Source: Zea mays
Taxonomy: Eukaryota; Streptophyta; Magnoliopsida; Poales; Poaceae
DNA length: 64,000 bases
Reading direction: 5' to 3'
Assembly: GCF_902167145.1 (NCBI RefSeq)
Contig: NC_050097.1
Span: forward strand, 41,524,095 to 41,588,094
The position numbers and the translations under genes are program-made. Position 1 is the first letter of the stretch. Each line of letters starts with the position of its first letter. Below are positions 41,761 through 54,448 of this stretch, piece by piece. The notes under the pieces are model-generated. The model was not told where the DNA came from. It saw nothing but the letters and a program-made list of their open reading frames with translations, and did not search any database.

Positions 41761-43046
41761 TGAAAGGGAATTAGGCTTACACCTAGTTCCTAAATAATTT
41801 TGGTGGTTGAATTGCCCAACACAAATAATTGGACTAACTAGTTTGCTCTAGTGTATAAGTTATACAGGTGTAAAAGGTTCACACTCAGCCAATAAAATGA
41901 CCAAGTATTGGGTTCAACAAAGGAGCAAAGGGACAACCGAAGGCACCTCTGGTCTGGGGCACCGGACTGTCCGGTGCACATCGGACAGTGTCCGGTGCAC
42001 CAGAGGGCTCCAACTCAAACTTGCCACCTTCGGGAATTTCCAGAGGCACTCCGCTAAAATTCACCGGACAGTGTCCGGTGCTCCAAGGAAGAGCCGCCTC
42101 AGGAACTCGCCAGCCTCGAAAAAACGCAGCGGCTGCTCCGCTATAATTCACCGGACATGTCCGGTGTACACCGGACTGTCCGGTGAACCAGCAGAGCAAC
42201 GGCTACTTCACGCCAACGGTCACCTGCAGGCGTTTTCAATGCACGCCAGAAGCGCGCAGAAGTCCGGCACGCCCCTACTGGCGCACCGGACATTGAACAG
42301 TACATGTCCGGTGTGCACCGGACATCTAGGCGGGCCCAGAAGACAGAAGCTTCAACGGTCGGAATCCAACGACTTTGGTGACGTGGCTGGCGCACCGGAC
42401 ATGTCCGGTGTGCACCGGACTGTCCGGTGCACCATACGACAGACAGCCTCCACCAACGGTCATGTTTGGTGGTTGGGGCTATAAATACCCCAACCACCCC
42501 ACCATTCATTGCATCCAAGTTTTCCAGCTTCCAACCATTATACAAGAGCTAGCATTCATTACAAAGCACACCAAAAGAGATCAAATTCTCTCCCAACTCC
42601 ACACAAAGCATTAGTGACTAGAGAGAGTGATTTGTAGTGTTCATTTGAGCTCTTGCGCTTGGATCGCTTCTTTTCTTTGGCATTCTTTCTTGTGATCAAA
42701 CATTCACTTGTAATTGAGGCAAGAGACACCAATTGTGTGGTGGTCCTTGCGGGAAGTTTGATTCCCAAGTGATTTGAGAAGAGAAGCTCACTCGGTCCGA
42801 GGGACCGTTTGAGAGAGGGAAGGGTTGAAAAAGACCCGGCCTTTGTGGCCTCCTCAACGGGGAGTAGGTTTGCGAGAACCGAACCTCGGTAAAACAAATC
42901 CGCGTGTCACACTCTTCATTTGCTTGCGATTTATTTTGCACCCTCTCGCGGACTCGTTTTTATTTCTAACGCTAACCCGGCTTGTAGTTGTGTTTATATT
43001 TGTAAATTTCAGTTTCGCCCTATTCACCCCCTCTAGGCGACTATCA
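41761..43046 (+). repeat. 3' LTR of the Sirevirus
   Basis: This 1286-bp LTR is near-identical to 33654-34942 (examples of differences: AGTTAAACAGG/AGTTATACAGG, GAGCCAAG/GAGGCAAG, a 2-3 base change in a C run near the end). TATAAATA is at 42480-42487 within the conserved inverted repeat. It is followed by target duplication CCCGC (43047-43051). Confidence 0.93.
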
Positions 43047-43051
43047 CCCGC

Positions 43052-43340
43052 CCTCCGCCCACCCGTCGCGAATGCCGCGATCCGCCAGCCGCAATCCCCG
43101 CCCGCCCTCCGCAATCCTCGCTCGCTCTGCGACGTGCTCGCCAGGTCCGGGATGAGCTCCATCCTCGCCACCCCGCACAAGGGCCAAGTCACGCGTCGCC
43201 CGCTGCAATCCCCGTCCGCTCTGCGACGTGCTCGCCAGGTCCGGAACGAGCTCCATCCTCGCCACCCTGCACAAGGGCCAAGTCGCGCGTCTCCCGCCCC
43301 CCATCGCTGGTGGCTCCGGCTCCCACGGCGGTGACATCCC
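43052..43340. repeat. Direct repeat of about 107 bp in the Helitron 1 leader
   Basis: Two adjacent copies share GCTCTGCGACGTGCTCGCCA, then GGTCCGG, GAGCTCCATCCTCGCCACCC and CACAAGGGCCAAGTC (starting about 43129 and 43217). They lie in the C-rich part of the Helitron. The frames in them show no known domain; they may be a duplicated captured exon piece. Confidence 0.65.
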
Positions 43341-43406
43341 GCCGCACGCCTCTCGGCCCCCCTGACTGGCGGCCCCAGCCCCGGCGACACACGGAGAGTG
43401 AAAAGG

Positions 43407-43520
43407 ATGGGTCTCCGGCGCACCGCCGGATCCCTCGCGCTCCTCCTACCTTTGTCGCCACCGTCCCCGTTCTTATCTCCCATTGAATCTTGCAGCCGGC
43501 CGGTCGCTCCGCCTACTCAG
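43407..43520 (+). pseudogene. Possible captured first exon in Helitron 1
   Basis: ATG 43407 opens 38 codons (MGLRRTAGSLALLLPLSPPS) ending exactly at CAG|GTACGC, a good splice donor. The hydrophobic Leu/Pro-rich N-terminus could be a signal or transit peptide. I do not recognise the parent gene, and the downstream partner exon is not evident. Confidence 0.35.
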
Positions 43521-44340
43521 GTACGCATGCACACCTCCTCCCTCTGCCGCTCTCGTTCCTTTAGCAACTAGCTCCGTCTCCACCTTTATATACTTGGACT
43601 CCCCTGCAACTCTGCAGAAGTAATATTTTAAGAGAGGCTGAATAATCAAAGACCCTCTTCTGGTCCAAACATAGAGCATAAAGAAGATAGCAATCTGGAT
43701 AGTATACGTACTTGACAGTAAAAAAAGACTTATATGACACCACCTATTACTTTTTTGTATACATTCATATATAACTACTTGGTTTGGGTAAAATAACTGA
43801 ATTTGGCACACTACACTAAAGAAACACAGATTTTGAACTAAATAATTATTTTATTTTTTAAGTGAAGTTCAATGTCTATTGGGATAACGATGGTGGATAG
43901 ATTCAGGAAGGGACAGTGTACTGTTTTGGGTGGTTTTATTTCTCTGATTGGCTGTCTGTTTTGTGCGGTGGCTGCAAAATTTTCTCTATATAGCACTGTA
44001 GCTATTGAATACTTGTCTTATGCTGCAGCAACGACACGGTGTAACAAGCGCAGATTAGGCTTGAATTATGTATTTTTGTATTTAGGTATTAAGAAGTAGC
44101 TATCTCAAATATATCTGAACTCAAGTGACTGTCCCGTTCTCTGACCATACAAGAATTGGCGGATTTTTGGAAGTGTTTCTGACCTGCTGAAGTATGCAAA
44201 GAGGGAACCTTCCTATGGGAGATCAACTTCTATGTTCCAGCATAATAGAGAAGTCATTAGCTGCTTCTTTTGTACTTAATTTCTTATAAGCAGTGACAAG
44301 AAAACTTCTTCTGATGTCATTAGCTCTGCATAGAGACTGA
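43521..44340. other. Intron-like AT-rich part of Helitron 1
   Basis: T-rich sequence without a confident exon. A short frame from 43872 (MSIGITMVDRFRKGQ) and a conserved-looking stretch near 44140-44260 (RIFGSVSDLLKYAKREP in one frame) could be remnants of captured exons; no family is recognised. Confidence 0.35.
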
Positions 44341-44683
44341 AGGAATCCTCACCATGTCGAGGATACAAGTAAATCACCAGAAAACAATCCTCAAGTTCTG
44401 AATTGTTATGTGAAAACACCGTCAAAAGTGGTTAATGAATTGTCACCCACTTTTACTCCCGCAGATCCGTCAATAGGCTCAAGTATAAGCTTGTTAAAAA
44501 CTTATGGTGCGAGAGAATTGTTGAAGCTAGATCCTGAAAATGCACTACCAAATCAGCTAAGAAATGATTACATAAGAAGGAAGGATATGGCCCATGTTAG
44601 TATTTTATTAAGCCATCATTTGTATGATGATGTTGTCAAGCGTTAGAAGAAGGAAGGATATGGCCCATGTTAGTATTTTCTCC
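44341..44683 (+). pseudogene. Unidentified captured exon with a 3' repeat
   Basis: One frame is open from about 44359 to TAG at 44646 and encodes a hydrophilic segment, including KTPSKVVNELSPTFTPADPS and YGARELLKLDPENALPNQLR. Codon use and composition look like real protein. The last part is repeated: AAGGAAGGATATGGCCCATG occurs at about 44580 and again at about 44650, right after the stop. I do not recognise the family. Being inside Helitron 1, it is most likely a captured gene fragment. Confidence 0.4.
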
Positions 44684-45408
44684 ATCTGGCACACGAGCAC
44701 CTTACAAACATATCCAAATCTCAGCATGGCCGTAGTGAGATTGGTCGTGGCCATGGTTTGGATTTAGCCTGTTTCTCTGCTTCAGCCTCTGTGGTCATGG
44801 TTTGGATTTCTGCAGAGATTATCCTTATTAGTTATGTATGGTTGGATGATGTGTATAGTGTATTATCCTTATTAGTTCTTGCTTTTTTCAATTCCTTGAT
44901 GTGCCATCATAATTAAGTATTCTGCAATTTATAGTTATGTACTGCTGTTGAAATATTATTCAGTTCACCAATGTGTGGTCACATTTTTCAGGGATTTGGA
45001 CACCTTTCATTAATTACATACCCTTGCTGCTAATATGCTTGTTGGTGAGTTTTATCTATTGTTGCATTTTTTCTGATAAGTGGTAAAGGACATGAAAATT
45101 GCTTACTGCTGAGTTTTATCTGTTGTTGTATTCTTTCTGTTAAGTGGTGAAGGGCATGAAAATTGCTTGCTGGTGAGTTTTATCTGCTATTGCATTTTTC
45201 TGTTGGGTGATATATATCATGAAAATTGTGGATCAAACACAAACTGTCGAAACAGGTATTTTTCCCTGTATACATATGGACAGGGAAAAATAACAAAGTA
45301 TCTCATTACTTCAAAGGGCCGTCATATTTTCCTTCATTTCTTGTTGACTCGATGTTACTTAAGCAATAAACAGCATTTGCATCTCTGATTCTGTTGTTTT
45401 GGTTTCAG
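44684..45408. other. Intron-like region of Helitron 1
   Basis: T-rich sequence leading to the acceptor TTTTGGTTTCAG at 45397-45408. It contains an imperfect internal duplication of TGCTGGTGAGTTTTATCT..TTGTTGCATTTTTTCTG (45028-45075, 45104-45140, 45169-45203). No exon is recognised. Confidence 0.5.
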
Positions 45409-47493
<2,085 letters not shown>

Positions 47494-47650
47494 AGAAGTT
47501 TGCGCCATTTCCTTCTAGCCCATTTTGCAACTTGCATGTCTTGAGGGAGCTTAATTTGCTCATGTTCGGGATGGCCAAACTCCAACCTTGCTGACATCTA
47601 TAGCTTCATCAAGACCTGCCTGTGTCCTCAGTTGGAGCGCCTTTGTGCAG
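47494..47650 (+). pseudogene. Captured F-box/FBD-type LRR protein fragment
   Basis: Two adjacent frames encode LRELNLLMFGMAKLQ and then, after a one- or two-base shift near 47585, ADIYSFIKTCLCPQLERLCA, ending at a GT (47651). The second stretch resembles the FLKTCxCPxLERLFVQ segment of plant F-box proteins with LRR/FBD domains, which select substrates for SCF ubiquitin ligases. The frameshift and short length mark a decayed fragment. Confidence 0.6.
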
Positions 47651-47759
47651 GTATCTAATTTCTTCTTCTTGAAAAATTGCTATATATGGCTGAGTACCCA
47701 TCAGTGGCTTTACAATGTTTTTATACCATGTTATATATTGTTGCTTCTTTTGGTTGCAG

Positions 47760-48068
47760 AATAGCGAGCATCTTTGATAGATACATGAAAGCCCCTAGCA
47801 CCCGTTTTGAGATGGACATCCACAGGCGCGACCGATTCTCTTGAACCAAGATGGTACAATCTTTGTTTTGAACTAATTGATAACATAATATTTCCTGCCC
47901 TCGTCCTTTCCCATGAAGAAAATTGTTTAGGAGATGACTAGGATGAACATGTCGAGGATGATCACGGCACAGCACGTGGCAGAGGACCTGGCTTCATTCT
48001 CCATGCAAGATCTGAGTAACCTTGAGCAACAGATTGAGTTCTCGCTGTACAAAGTTCGCCTCAGGAAA
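47760..48068 (+). pseudogene. Captured B-sister MADS-box gene fragment, two exons
   Basis: Exon a starts after TTGCAG at 47759 and encodes IASIFDRYMKAPSTRFEMDI before a stop. Exon b (47931-48068, 46 codons, AG acceptor and GT donor intact) encodes [10 protein letters not shown] and [20 protein letters not shown] followed by SLYKVRLRK. These are the I region and the K-domain helix of a MADS transcription factor. The FDRY.KAPSTRFE and [16 protein letters not shown] signatures point to the grass OsMADS31-like B-sister group. The DNA-binding MADS domain itself is absent, so no function is expected. Confidence 0.75.
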
Positions 48069-48164
48069 GTAATTCTGCACTAACTAGCACACCGATGATT
48101 GCCTTCTTTATCCTAAAACACTCTTGGAAGATTCCTTAGTGCTAAAGTTGAGCGGCCTTGTTTT

Positions 48165-48570
48165 GTTTGTTAGCTTAGAGGAAAATGGAGGGAGAAATGC
48201 CATGCTTGACAGGAAGCATGTTTCTCTCCCAAGGTAACATAATCTCCTTTTTTTCTTTCAATGATTTGCGCTAACATCTATTGGTTGATGAGATTTATTA
48301 ACCCGGGTAATGTATTATTAGTCACCCAATAGAATTCGTCAATTGATATAGGACGGTGAACTGATAGTGATTCTTGAAAGTTTTATCCCAAGAAACAGTA
48401 AACTCTATTAGGCAATGCGGTTGGCCTGTGGTGTGATAGAAAAATCGCTCACACTTGACTAATCTTGTTTGTTGCTTGCAGGACGACAACCATTCACTCC
48501 ACTCCAATTCCTACAAAGGAAGGCCCAAAACTAGCCTCCCAGAATGCTCGAAGGATTCCCGTAGGTAACT
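48165..48570 (+). pseudogene. Further exon-like pieces at the end of the captured block
   Basis: Two pieces have splice-like borders. The first, 48177-48231, lies between TTAG and GGTAAC and reads RKMEGEMPCLTGSMFLSQ. The second, 48481-48563, lies between TTGCAG and GTAACT. The first could be a decayed C-terminal MADS exon; the second is not recognised. Confidence 0.35.
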
Positions 48571-48716
48571 GTTTGCATTTTCATACTTATGGCTACCCAT
48601 CAGTCCGTTTTCCAGTCACAACTAATAGACCAGGAAGAGTGGTAGGCCTGAACCCAATTTTTCTGACATGCTCCATCTCTACAAATTTTGCAGCCATGCC
48701 ACTAAGAGTGACATGC

Positions 48717-51700
48717 TGTAATACCCAAAAATGTAAATAGTGAAAATAGAGGAGAGCCCAATATTTTGTGATCTATACTTATCATCACATGTGAATATCA
48801 TATGTAAAAACAAATAATTAATAAATGATGTGCCACTAAATTATGCATCATGCTGGAATTTTATTTTGTGTCCATTCTGTGACAATATAAAAGTAATATA
48901 TTAATACCAAAATTTGGGAATTTAACCCTAGTTTGCAAATTATAGGTTAGAGAAGAGAAGGAAAATGTTATATAAAAAAATAATAAAGAAATAGATATAA
49001 AAATAATTGGACCTTTCATATTATTAGGTTCAATGTGTACATTTAAAATGAGTATAATCTTACAATTTGAATTGAATTTAAATTTGAATTATAAAAACAA
49101 AGAGGAAAGTAAATTCAGAAAAAGGAAAATAAAAAGGGAAAGGTGAAAAACGTGCATGGGCCCAAACCACCTCTTTGGCCCACTTCACTTCCTTCCGCGC
49201 GCGGCCCACCTCCCGCTTTTCTCCGCGCGCGGCCCAGCTGTTCACCTGCGCGCTGGCACGCGGGCCCGGGGTGGCAGCCACCGTGTTTGGGGCGTCCGCG
49301 TGCTGCCTGGGGTTGGACGCTGACGTGTGGGACCAACTCGTAAGAACTTTCTCCCAGCTCTGGTTTGTTGCAAAACTGCCGCCGGGTATCACGGAAGCTC
49401 CACTCTGCCGCGTGAAACTAGCCGTGGTTGTTAGGATTCGACCCTGGGTATAAATTGGGGCCCTCGTGACTCTTCCGCTCGGCCTAAGTCTGCGCCTGCA
49501 CCTCCACCATATTGGGAGAACCTGCAGAGAGGGAGAGGGGGGAGAATCCAAGCTGTCGTGACTGATTCAAGCGTGGGTGGTCATCGGGTCCCTGATGGAT
49601 GGCCGGGGATGCTCGCTTGTGTTACCCGCACGTCTCCATGGTCCTTCCGGGCGAGGATATCCTCCAGGGGTGGTCTAATTGCTCGCCGGAGTCTCTGCGC
49701 AGCCGCAGATCCGCTCTTCTCCGTGGGCGAGCTCGCAACCTCCTCAACAGCCGGTGAGAACTTCTCCTATAGCTCCGCCATGGACTAATAATGCTGTAGC
49801 TCGTGTTTGATTTGTGAATGGGGGCGTGGATGGCGGGATCGACTAGCGCCGGCGATGGCGCCGCCGCGGGTAAATCCTGTGCGCCGCCGTGCCTCGGGAT
49901 GGATTGGGGCGGACGGTTGGGCACCGTCCGATCCACAGCAACGGCTCAGATTAGAAAACGCGTAGCGCTTCAGTCGGATTCGCGATAGCCATAGGATGGT
50001 AGTTCGATGACCGGGATTAGATCGCATCTTCATAACACCCTAGCCGTAGGATCTTAATCGGATGCCCCACGTTGGGTACCGTTCGGAGTGAATCGGGTCT
50101 AATCTGCACCGTCCATTTGTGATTGTGCGGCCCAGATTTGATCATACCCTTTCGCGGGTATGTTTTACTAAAGAACCCCTATAGTTTTACTGAATAAACC
50201 CGCCGTCCAACTCTAGGATTCCTGAGTCTGTGTAAAAATTATGGTTTAGCCCCTGGACTATCTAGTAATGATGCGCTCGGTCCAGATAATCAGAAAATCA
50301 AATAAATTCATTTGGAAAATACTTTTTGGAGTAAAAATAAATGCTAGAATTTGTTTAACTCATAGAAAATTCATACTTAGTCCAAATTAATCCATTCCAG
50401 TTCCTATAATTTTGTAATAATGTTGTTTATCACATAGTATCTCTGTTTTGACATGAAAATCACATTAAAATTTGTATCCTATTTAATCTTGTACAAAACA
50501 CAGAAAATCATTAGAAATTCATAAATTAAAATCTATGACTCCGAATTGATTCGTTCCAGTTGCGTTAGCCTCGTATAGATATTTACTACACATTAGCATT
50601 ATTGATTATATGATATCCCATACTTTTATAATTAAGTAACTAATTGGATCAATCTATGTTTATTGGATTAACTTTTCTAATATTAATATAATATTCTGAT
50701 CTTATGATTATAAGCTTGATTAAAATATAATCGTTAGTAAAGTTATGATTAAGATTAGAGATGAATTGATTATTTCATTAGATTATCTTTATAGAATCAA
50801 CTCAAGACCTAGTTTAATTGCTTCATCACATAGATCTCCCATAGATCATAACTTCGTAACCCTGACTCCGATCTTAGTAGCTCCCGTTCCCGTGATCTCG
50901 TAGCAACGTGTAGATCATTATTATTCAATTTGTTCTATGTTTGGTGTGATGTTAATTTTGTCTCTACCATACTTGCTTGTATTGCTACGACTAGCAGTGC
51001 GGTCACGAGGATCTGAAGAATCACCCTGGTAACTGGAGTCTCAAGTGCCAGGCAAGTTGTGCCCTTGATCACTTCTTTTTACCCAGCCATGTTCTAATTA
51101 ATCATAATGATCTGCATAGGCTAATTTTGATGGGACCCAATAGGTTACCCTAGTTTGATTATCTTTATACCTTGTTTACCACTGAACTTTTTGGGTAGTA
51201 CTTGCTAGTGCCTTATGTGGTTTTGGGTATGAAGATACATTATTCATGATTATACTTTCGTTATCCGTTGTTATTTACTGTTCATGATAAGATCATTATG
51301 TTAATTGGAATATGGAGCGACCACCCGGGAAAACAGTGCTACCACAAGGGTTTATGGACGCCCTTGGCTGATTAATTAGGAAAGCTAGTGGAGGACTACC
51401 TTACCCGAAAGGGGCAAGGGCAGTAGGGGAGTGGTCAGTGTAGGGAGGTCCTTGGTTGATTTTGCTGCGATGGCGGTCAGGCAAGAACCCTGCATTGGAG
51501 TTTCCTATAAACTGTAGCGGGTTTTCTGAAGCTAGTGGAACTTTGTAAAGGCCTCGTAGTGTTACCCTGCCTCGCCTCCTCGGTAGAGGTGTATGGGAAG
51601 TCGCGATCCCTTGGCAGATGGGTAACATGACTTGTGGGTAAAGATGCGCAACCTCTGCAGAGTGTAAAACTGGTATACTAGCCGTGCTCACGGTCATGAG

Positions 51701-52281
51701 CAGCTCGGACCCTCACATGATTAATTTATGGAACTTAAATTCAATTTGTCATATGCATTGCATCGCAGGTGATGTTGTTACTTCTGTTCTACTATTTAAT
51801 TGGGTTGGTATTTACTTATACTTAGTAACTGCTAATAAAATTTTGACCAACTTTAAAAGCAATGCTCAGCTCTAACCATCCTCTTTGGTAAGCCTTACAC
51901 TTCACGTGAGCTCCCATCTTTGGCGAGTTCATTCACATTATTCCCCACACCTTGTTGAGCGATGAACATATGTGAGCTCACTCTTGCTGTCTCACACCCC
52001 CCCACAGGTCAAGAACAGGTACCGCAGGATGAGGCGCATGGAGGATGCTGTGGCGAGTTCGTGAGAGGTCTAGGCCGTCGTCTCCCAGTCAACTTTGGGT
52101 TGCTGGACTGTTGTCTCCTTATAATGTAATTATTTATTTTGTATAGAACTCCTGTTATGTAGTAAAGATGTGACATTCGATCCTGTGCCATGATTCATCA
52201 TATGTGTGAGACTTGGTCCCAGCACACCTGGTGATTATGTTCGCGCCCGGGTCTTGGTGCCCCTGAAATCCGGGTGTGACA
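48717..52281 (+). mobile_element. Solo LTR of a Tekay/Del-type chromovirus, 3565 bp
   Basis: The element runs TGTAATACCCAAAAATG...CCGGGTGTGACA and is flanked by an exact target duplication CATGC (48712-48716 and 52282-52286). No gag-pol is present, so it is a solo LTR. The 3.5 kb length, TGTAAYACCC start and GGGTGTGACA end match the LTR at 54449-57987 and the Tekay/Del group. A TATAAAT box at 49449-49455 follows a GC-rich block (49140-49350). Small frames inside (for example 49078-49551) reflect this composition. It sits 489 bp before the Helitron 1 3' end. Confidence 0.9.
49449..49455 (+). promoter_or_regulatory. TATA box of the chromovirus solo LTR
   Basis: TATAAAT in CCCTGGGTATAAATTGGGG, downstream of a GC-rich block, in the typical position for a Tekay-type LTR promoter. 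Confidence 0.55.
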
Positions 52282-52504
52282 CATGCCCGGTATTACCATT
52301 CAAGGGTGCAAGCGTCGCTAACCAACACGTCGCGCGATGTGTTGCACTAACCTAGATGGTCCTCCAACAATTCCTCCAACAACCAACACCTCGTCAGCCT
52401 ACTGCTATCACCTAAAATCGGACAGCTACGACAGATAAAAGCATCAGCTAGAGCGTGAGAAAGACCATACCACTCAGGAACCAAGCTCTTCCTCCACCAA
52501 CGCG

Positions 52505-52776
52505 TGAAACCTTTTCTCATAACAATATAACACACATTTTAGTATAATACACATTTGTACATAAATTATCGTGATATTATATGTTTCTGTTGCAATGCAC
52601 ATAAGTTATCGTGATATTATATGTTCCCGTGTTATCGTGGTATTATATGTTCTCATTGTAATGTACAAAACATTTTCTCATAACAGTATAACATACATTT
52701 CAAGATAATACATATTTATATATAAGTTACCGTAGTATTATATGTTCCCGTTGTAACGCACGGGCACTCATCTAGT
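52505..52776 (+). repeat. Helitron 1 3' end with reiterated terminus-like units
   Basis: At least four copies of a CGTRRTATTATATGTTYYCG block (near 52570, 52610, 52636, 52732) precede the true end. The last runs into the hairpin CCCGTTGTAACGCACGGG (52747-52764) and CTAG|T (52772-52776). Upstream copies carry degenerate versions of the hairpin (for example TTCTGTTGCAATGCAC). Confidence 0.75.
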
Positions 52777-53479
52777 ATTACTGAATGACTAAAGCCTGGA
52801 TCAGATGTGAGTGCAGATCCTTAGCTTTTCCCTAGAACAACCTTTTTCATACGTACGAAACGCTTCACATCCGTGGTTGGTTCTACCACTTTCTGATAAG
52901 AGTGATCCAAGCAATGTGCGGTTGCCAAATCAAGACTAGTCTCTAGTCAAATAATTGAATTAGTATTACAAGTGGACCTTAATCTAGGTGTCTCTGCGGT
53001 TGCTTTGGAATGACACCACGTCAAACTATATTCAATTGTACATGCATGTGCACATCTCCTAAAACTAACTTTGTATAAATTCTAATGTGCTGAGCCCCAC
53101 TAATGACCAAGAGCTACTGCCGCCGATTCCGTTTCTTAGGCAGTGCGTCTAGACACACGAAAAGTTGTAATCATTCTTCTTTTTGCGTTAGTTAATTGAC
53201 TTGTTCATTTCCTCTCAAGTTCCCAGGTGTTGCCATTTGCTATGCGTGATGGATACGACTTCTGTTGATTAATAAGGTTCTGCTCCGTGACTGTGAAATA
53301 CTTACATGATTTTGTTGCAAGAATAATCTCAAACGCAATCGTGTTGAAGCTCATGCATGTCATCGGAAAATTTCTTTCACGATATAATGGAGGAATAGCA
53401 TGAAATTGTTGAGTTAATTCATGTATGATATCTAAAATAGCAATGATTTGCATATGGTTTTATTTATTCTTTATATTGG
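52777..53479. other. Host sequence downstream of Helitron 1
   Basis: AT-rich sequence with no recognised gene, RNA gene or element boundary. The 82-codon minus-strand frame at 53205-53453 shows no family and is not supported. Confidence 0.5.
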
Positions 53480-54448
53480 GTACCTTGGACCATGGTATCC
53501 AAAGAGGGTCCGGAGGCCTCCTAGAGGCGCCCCATGGACCGAGCACAAAATTCCAAAGGGCCTCCCGGGGACGGCCCACTAGGCCGACCAGCTAGCCCAC
53601 CAAACAAATTCCCGTCGAGTAACCCAATGATGCGGGGCTGCTGACCAACCTGCCCGCCGAGCAACCCAGCGAGACGTGGCTATCGACCACCCTGCCCGTC
53701 GACCAATCTACCCACCGAGCAACCCAGCAAGACGACAACCGACTCTTAGGAAGAGTCGACCTAGTACTATCGAGCCACATCAACACGATGAGACATCATC
53801 GAGCCAAACCCGGACTATGGAAGTGGTACCAAGAGGTCCTTGTCTGGCAAGACGCCGGATATGTATCCCTGCTAACCAGTCGGACCAGTCAACCTCGGCC
53901 ATAGAAACCTCAGCATCGGGGTCTCTACAGTGACCCATATACTAGAAGGGATGGTGCAATATGTTGTACAGGGCGTGCGACTACGCATGATGAAAGATGA
54001 CGCTAGGGCGATTACGGAAGATGAAGTTGTATTGAATGCATCTCTAAACCACTCCGAGCTGACTCAACAGAAGCTGCCAAGCATCGCTATGTCTAAATCG
54101 TAGTAGCCACAGGAAGGCGGACATGATACGATGCCATACCGAAGGTACGACGGCGCACGCCTCGGCAGATGACTCCTTAGGGGCTACAAGGCCTAGAAGC
54201 ATGACACAACAGATGAGACCACTGGGGCTACGAGGCCCAGATGCAGGAGACCAAACTCTATCTCAGTAGAATACTAGGCCTCATTGTAACATCTACTCTT
54301 GGGCTATAAAAGGGCAAGACAACCCCCATCCAAACATCATCCCATATCACTACGACTTCAAACAAGCGCTCAGTTGTAACACGTTCCAAACAATACCACG
54401 ATCAGCATTGCATTGGACTAGGGCTCCGACCTGAACCAGTATAATCAT
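53480..54448 (+). mobile_element. LTR-like remnant cut by the Tekay-type element
   Basis: GC-rich sequence with repeated GACCA.CCTGCCCG.CGAGCAACCCA units (53630-53730), a GGGCTATAAAAGGGCAAG promoter-like motif (TATAAAAG at about 54305) and a downstream leader-like segment, as in LTRs of gypsy elements. It is interrupted at 54448 by the next element (target duplication would be AATCA, 54444-54448). Neither end of the original element is defined, and the family is unknown. Confidence 0.4.

Larger units (their letters stand above)
33654..43046 (+). mobile_element. Ty1/copia Sirevirus (Ji/Opie-like), full length
   Basis: This 9393-bp element has 1.29 kb LTRs, an exact target duplication CCCGC (33649-33653 and 43047-43051), an initiator-Met-type primer site (TGGTATCAGAGC), gag, an open pol, and a 3' region with repeated GGGGGAGA polypurine motifs. 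LTR start TGAAAGGGAATTAGGC and end GGCGACTATCA fit the maize Ji/Opie group (SIRE/Maximus lineage) as I remember it. The LTRs differ at roughly 15-20 positions, about 1.4 percent by eye, so insertion is recent. Gag is damaged. It inserted 149 bp inside the Helitron 1 5' end. Confidence 0.93.
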
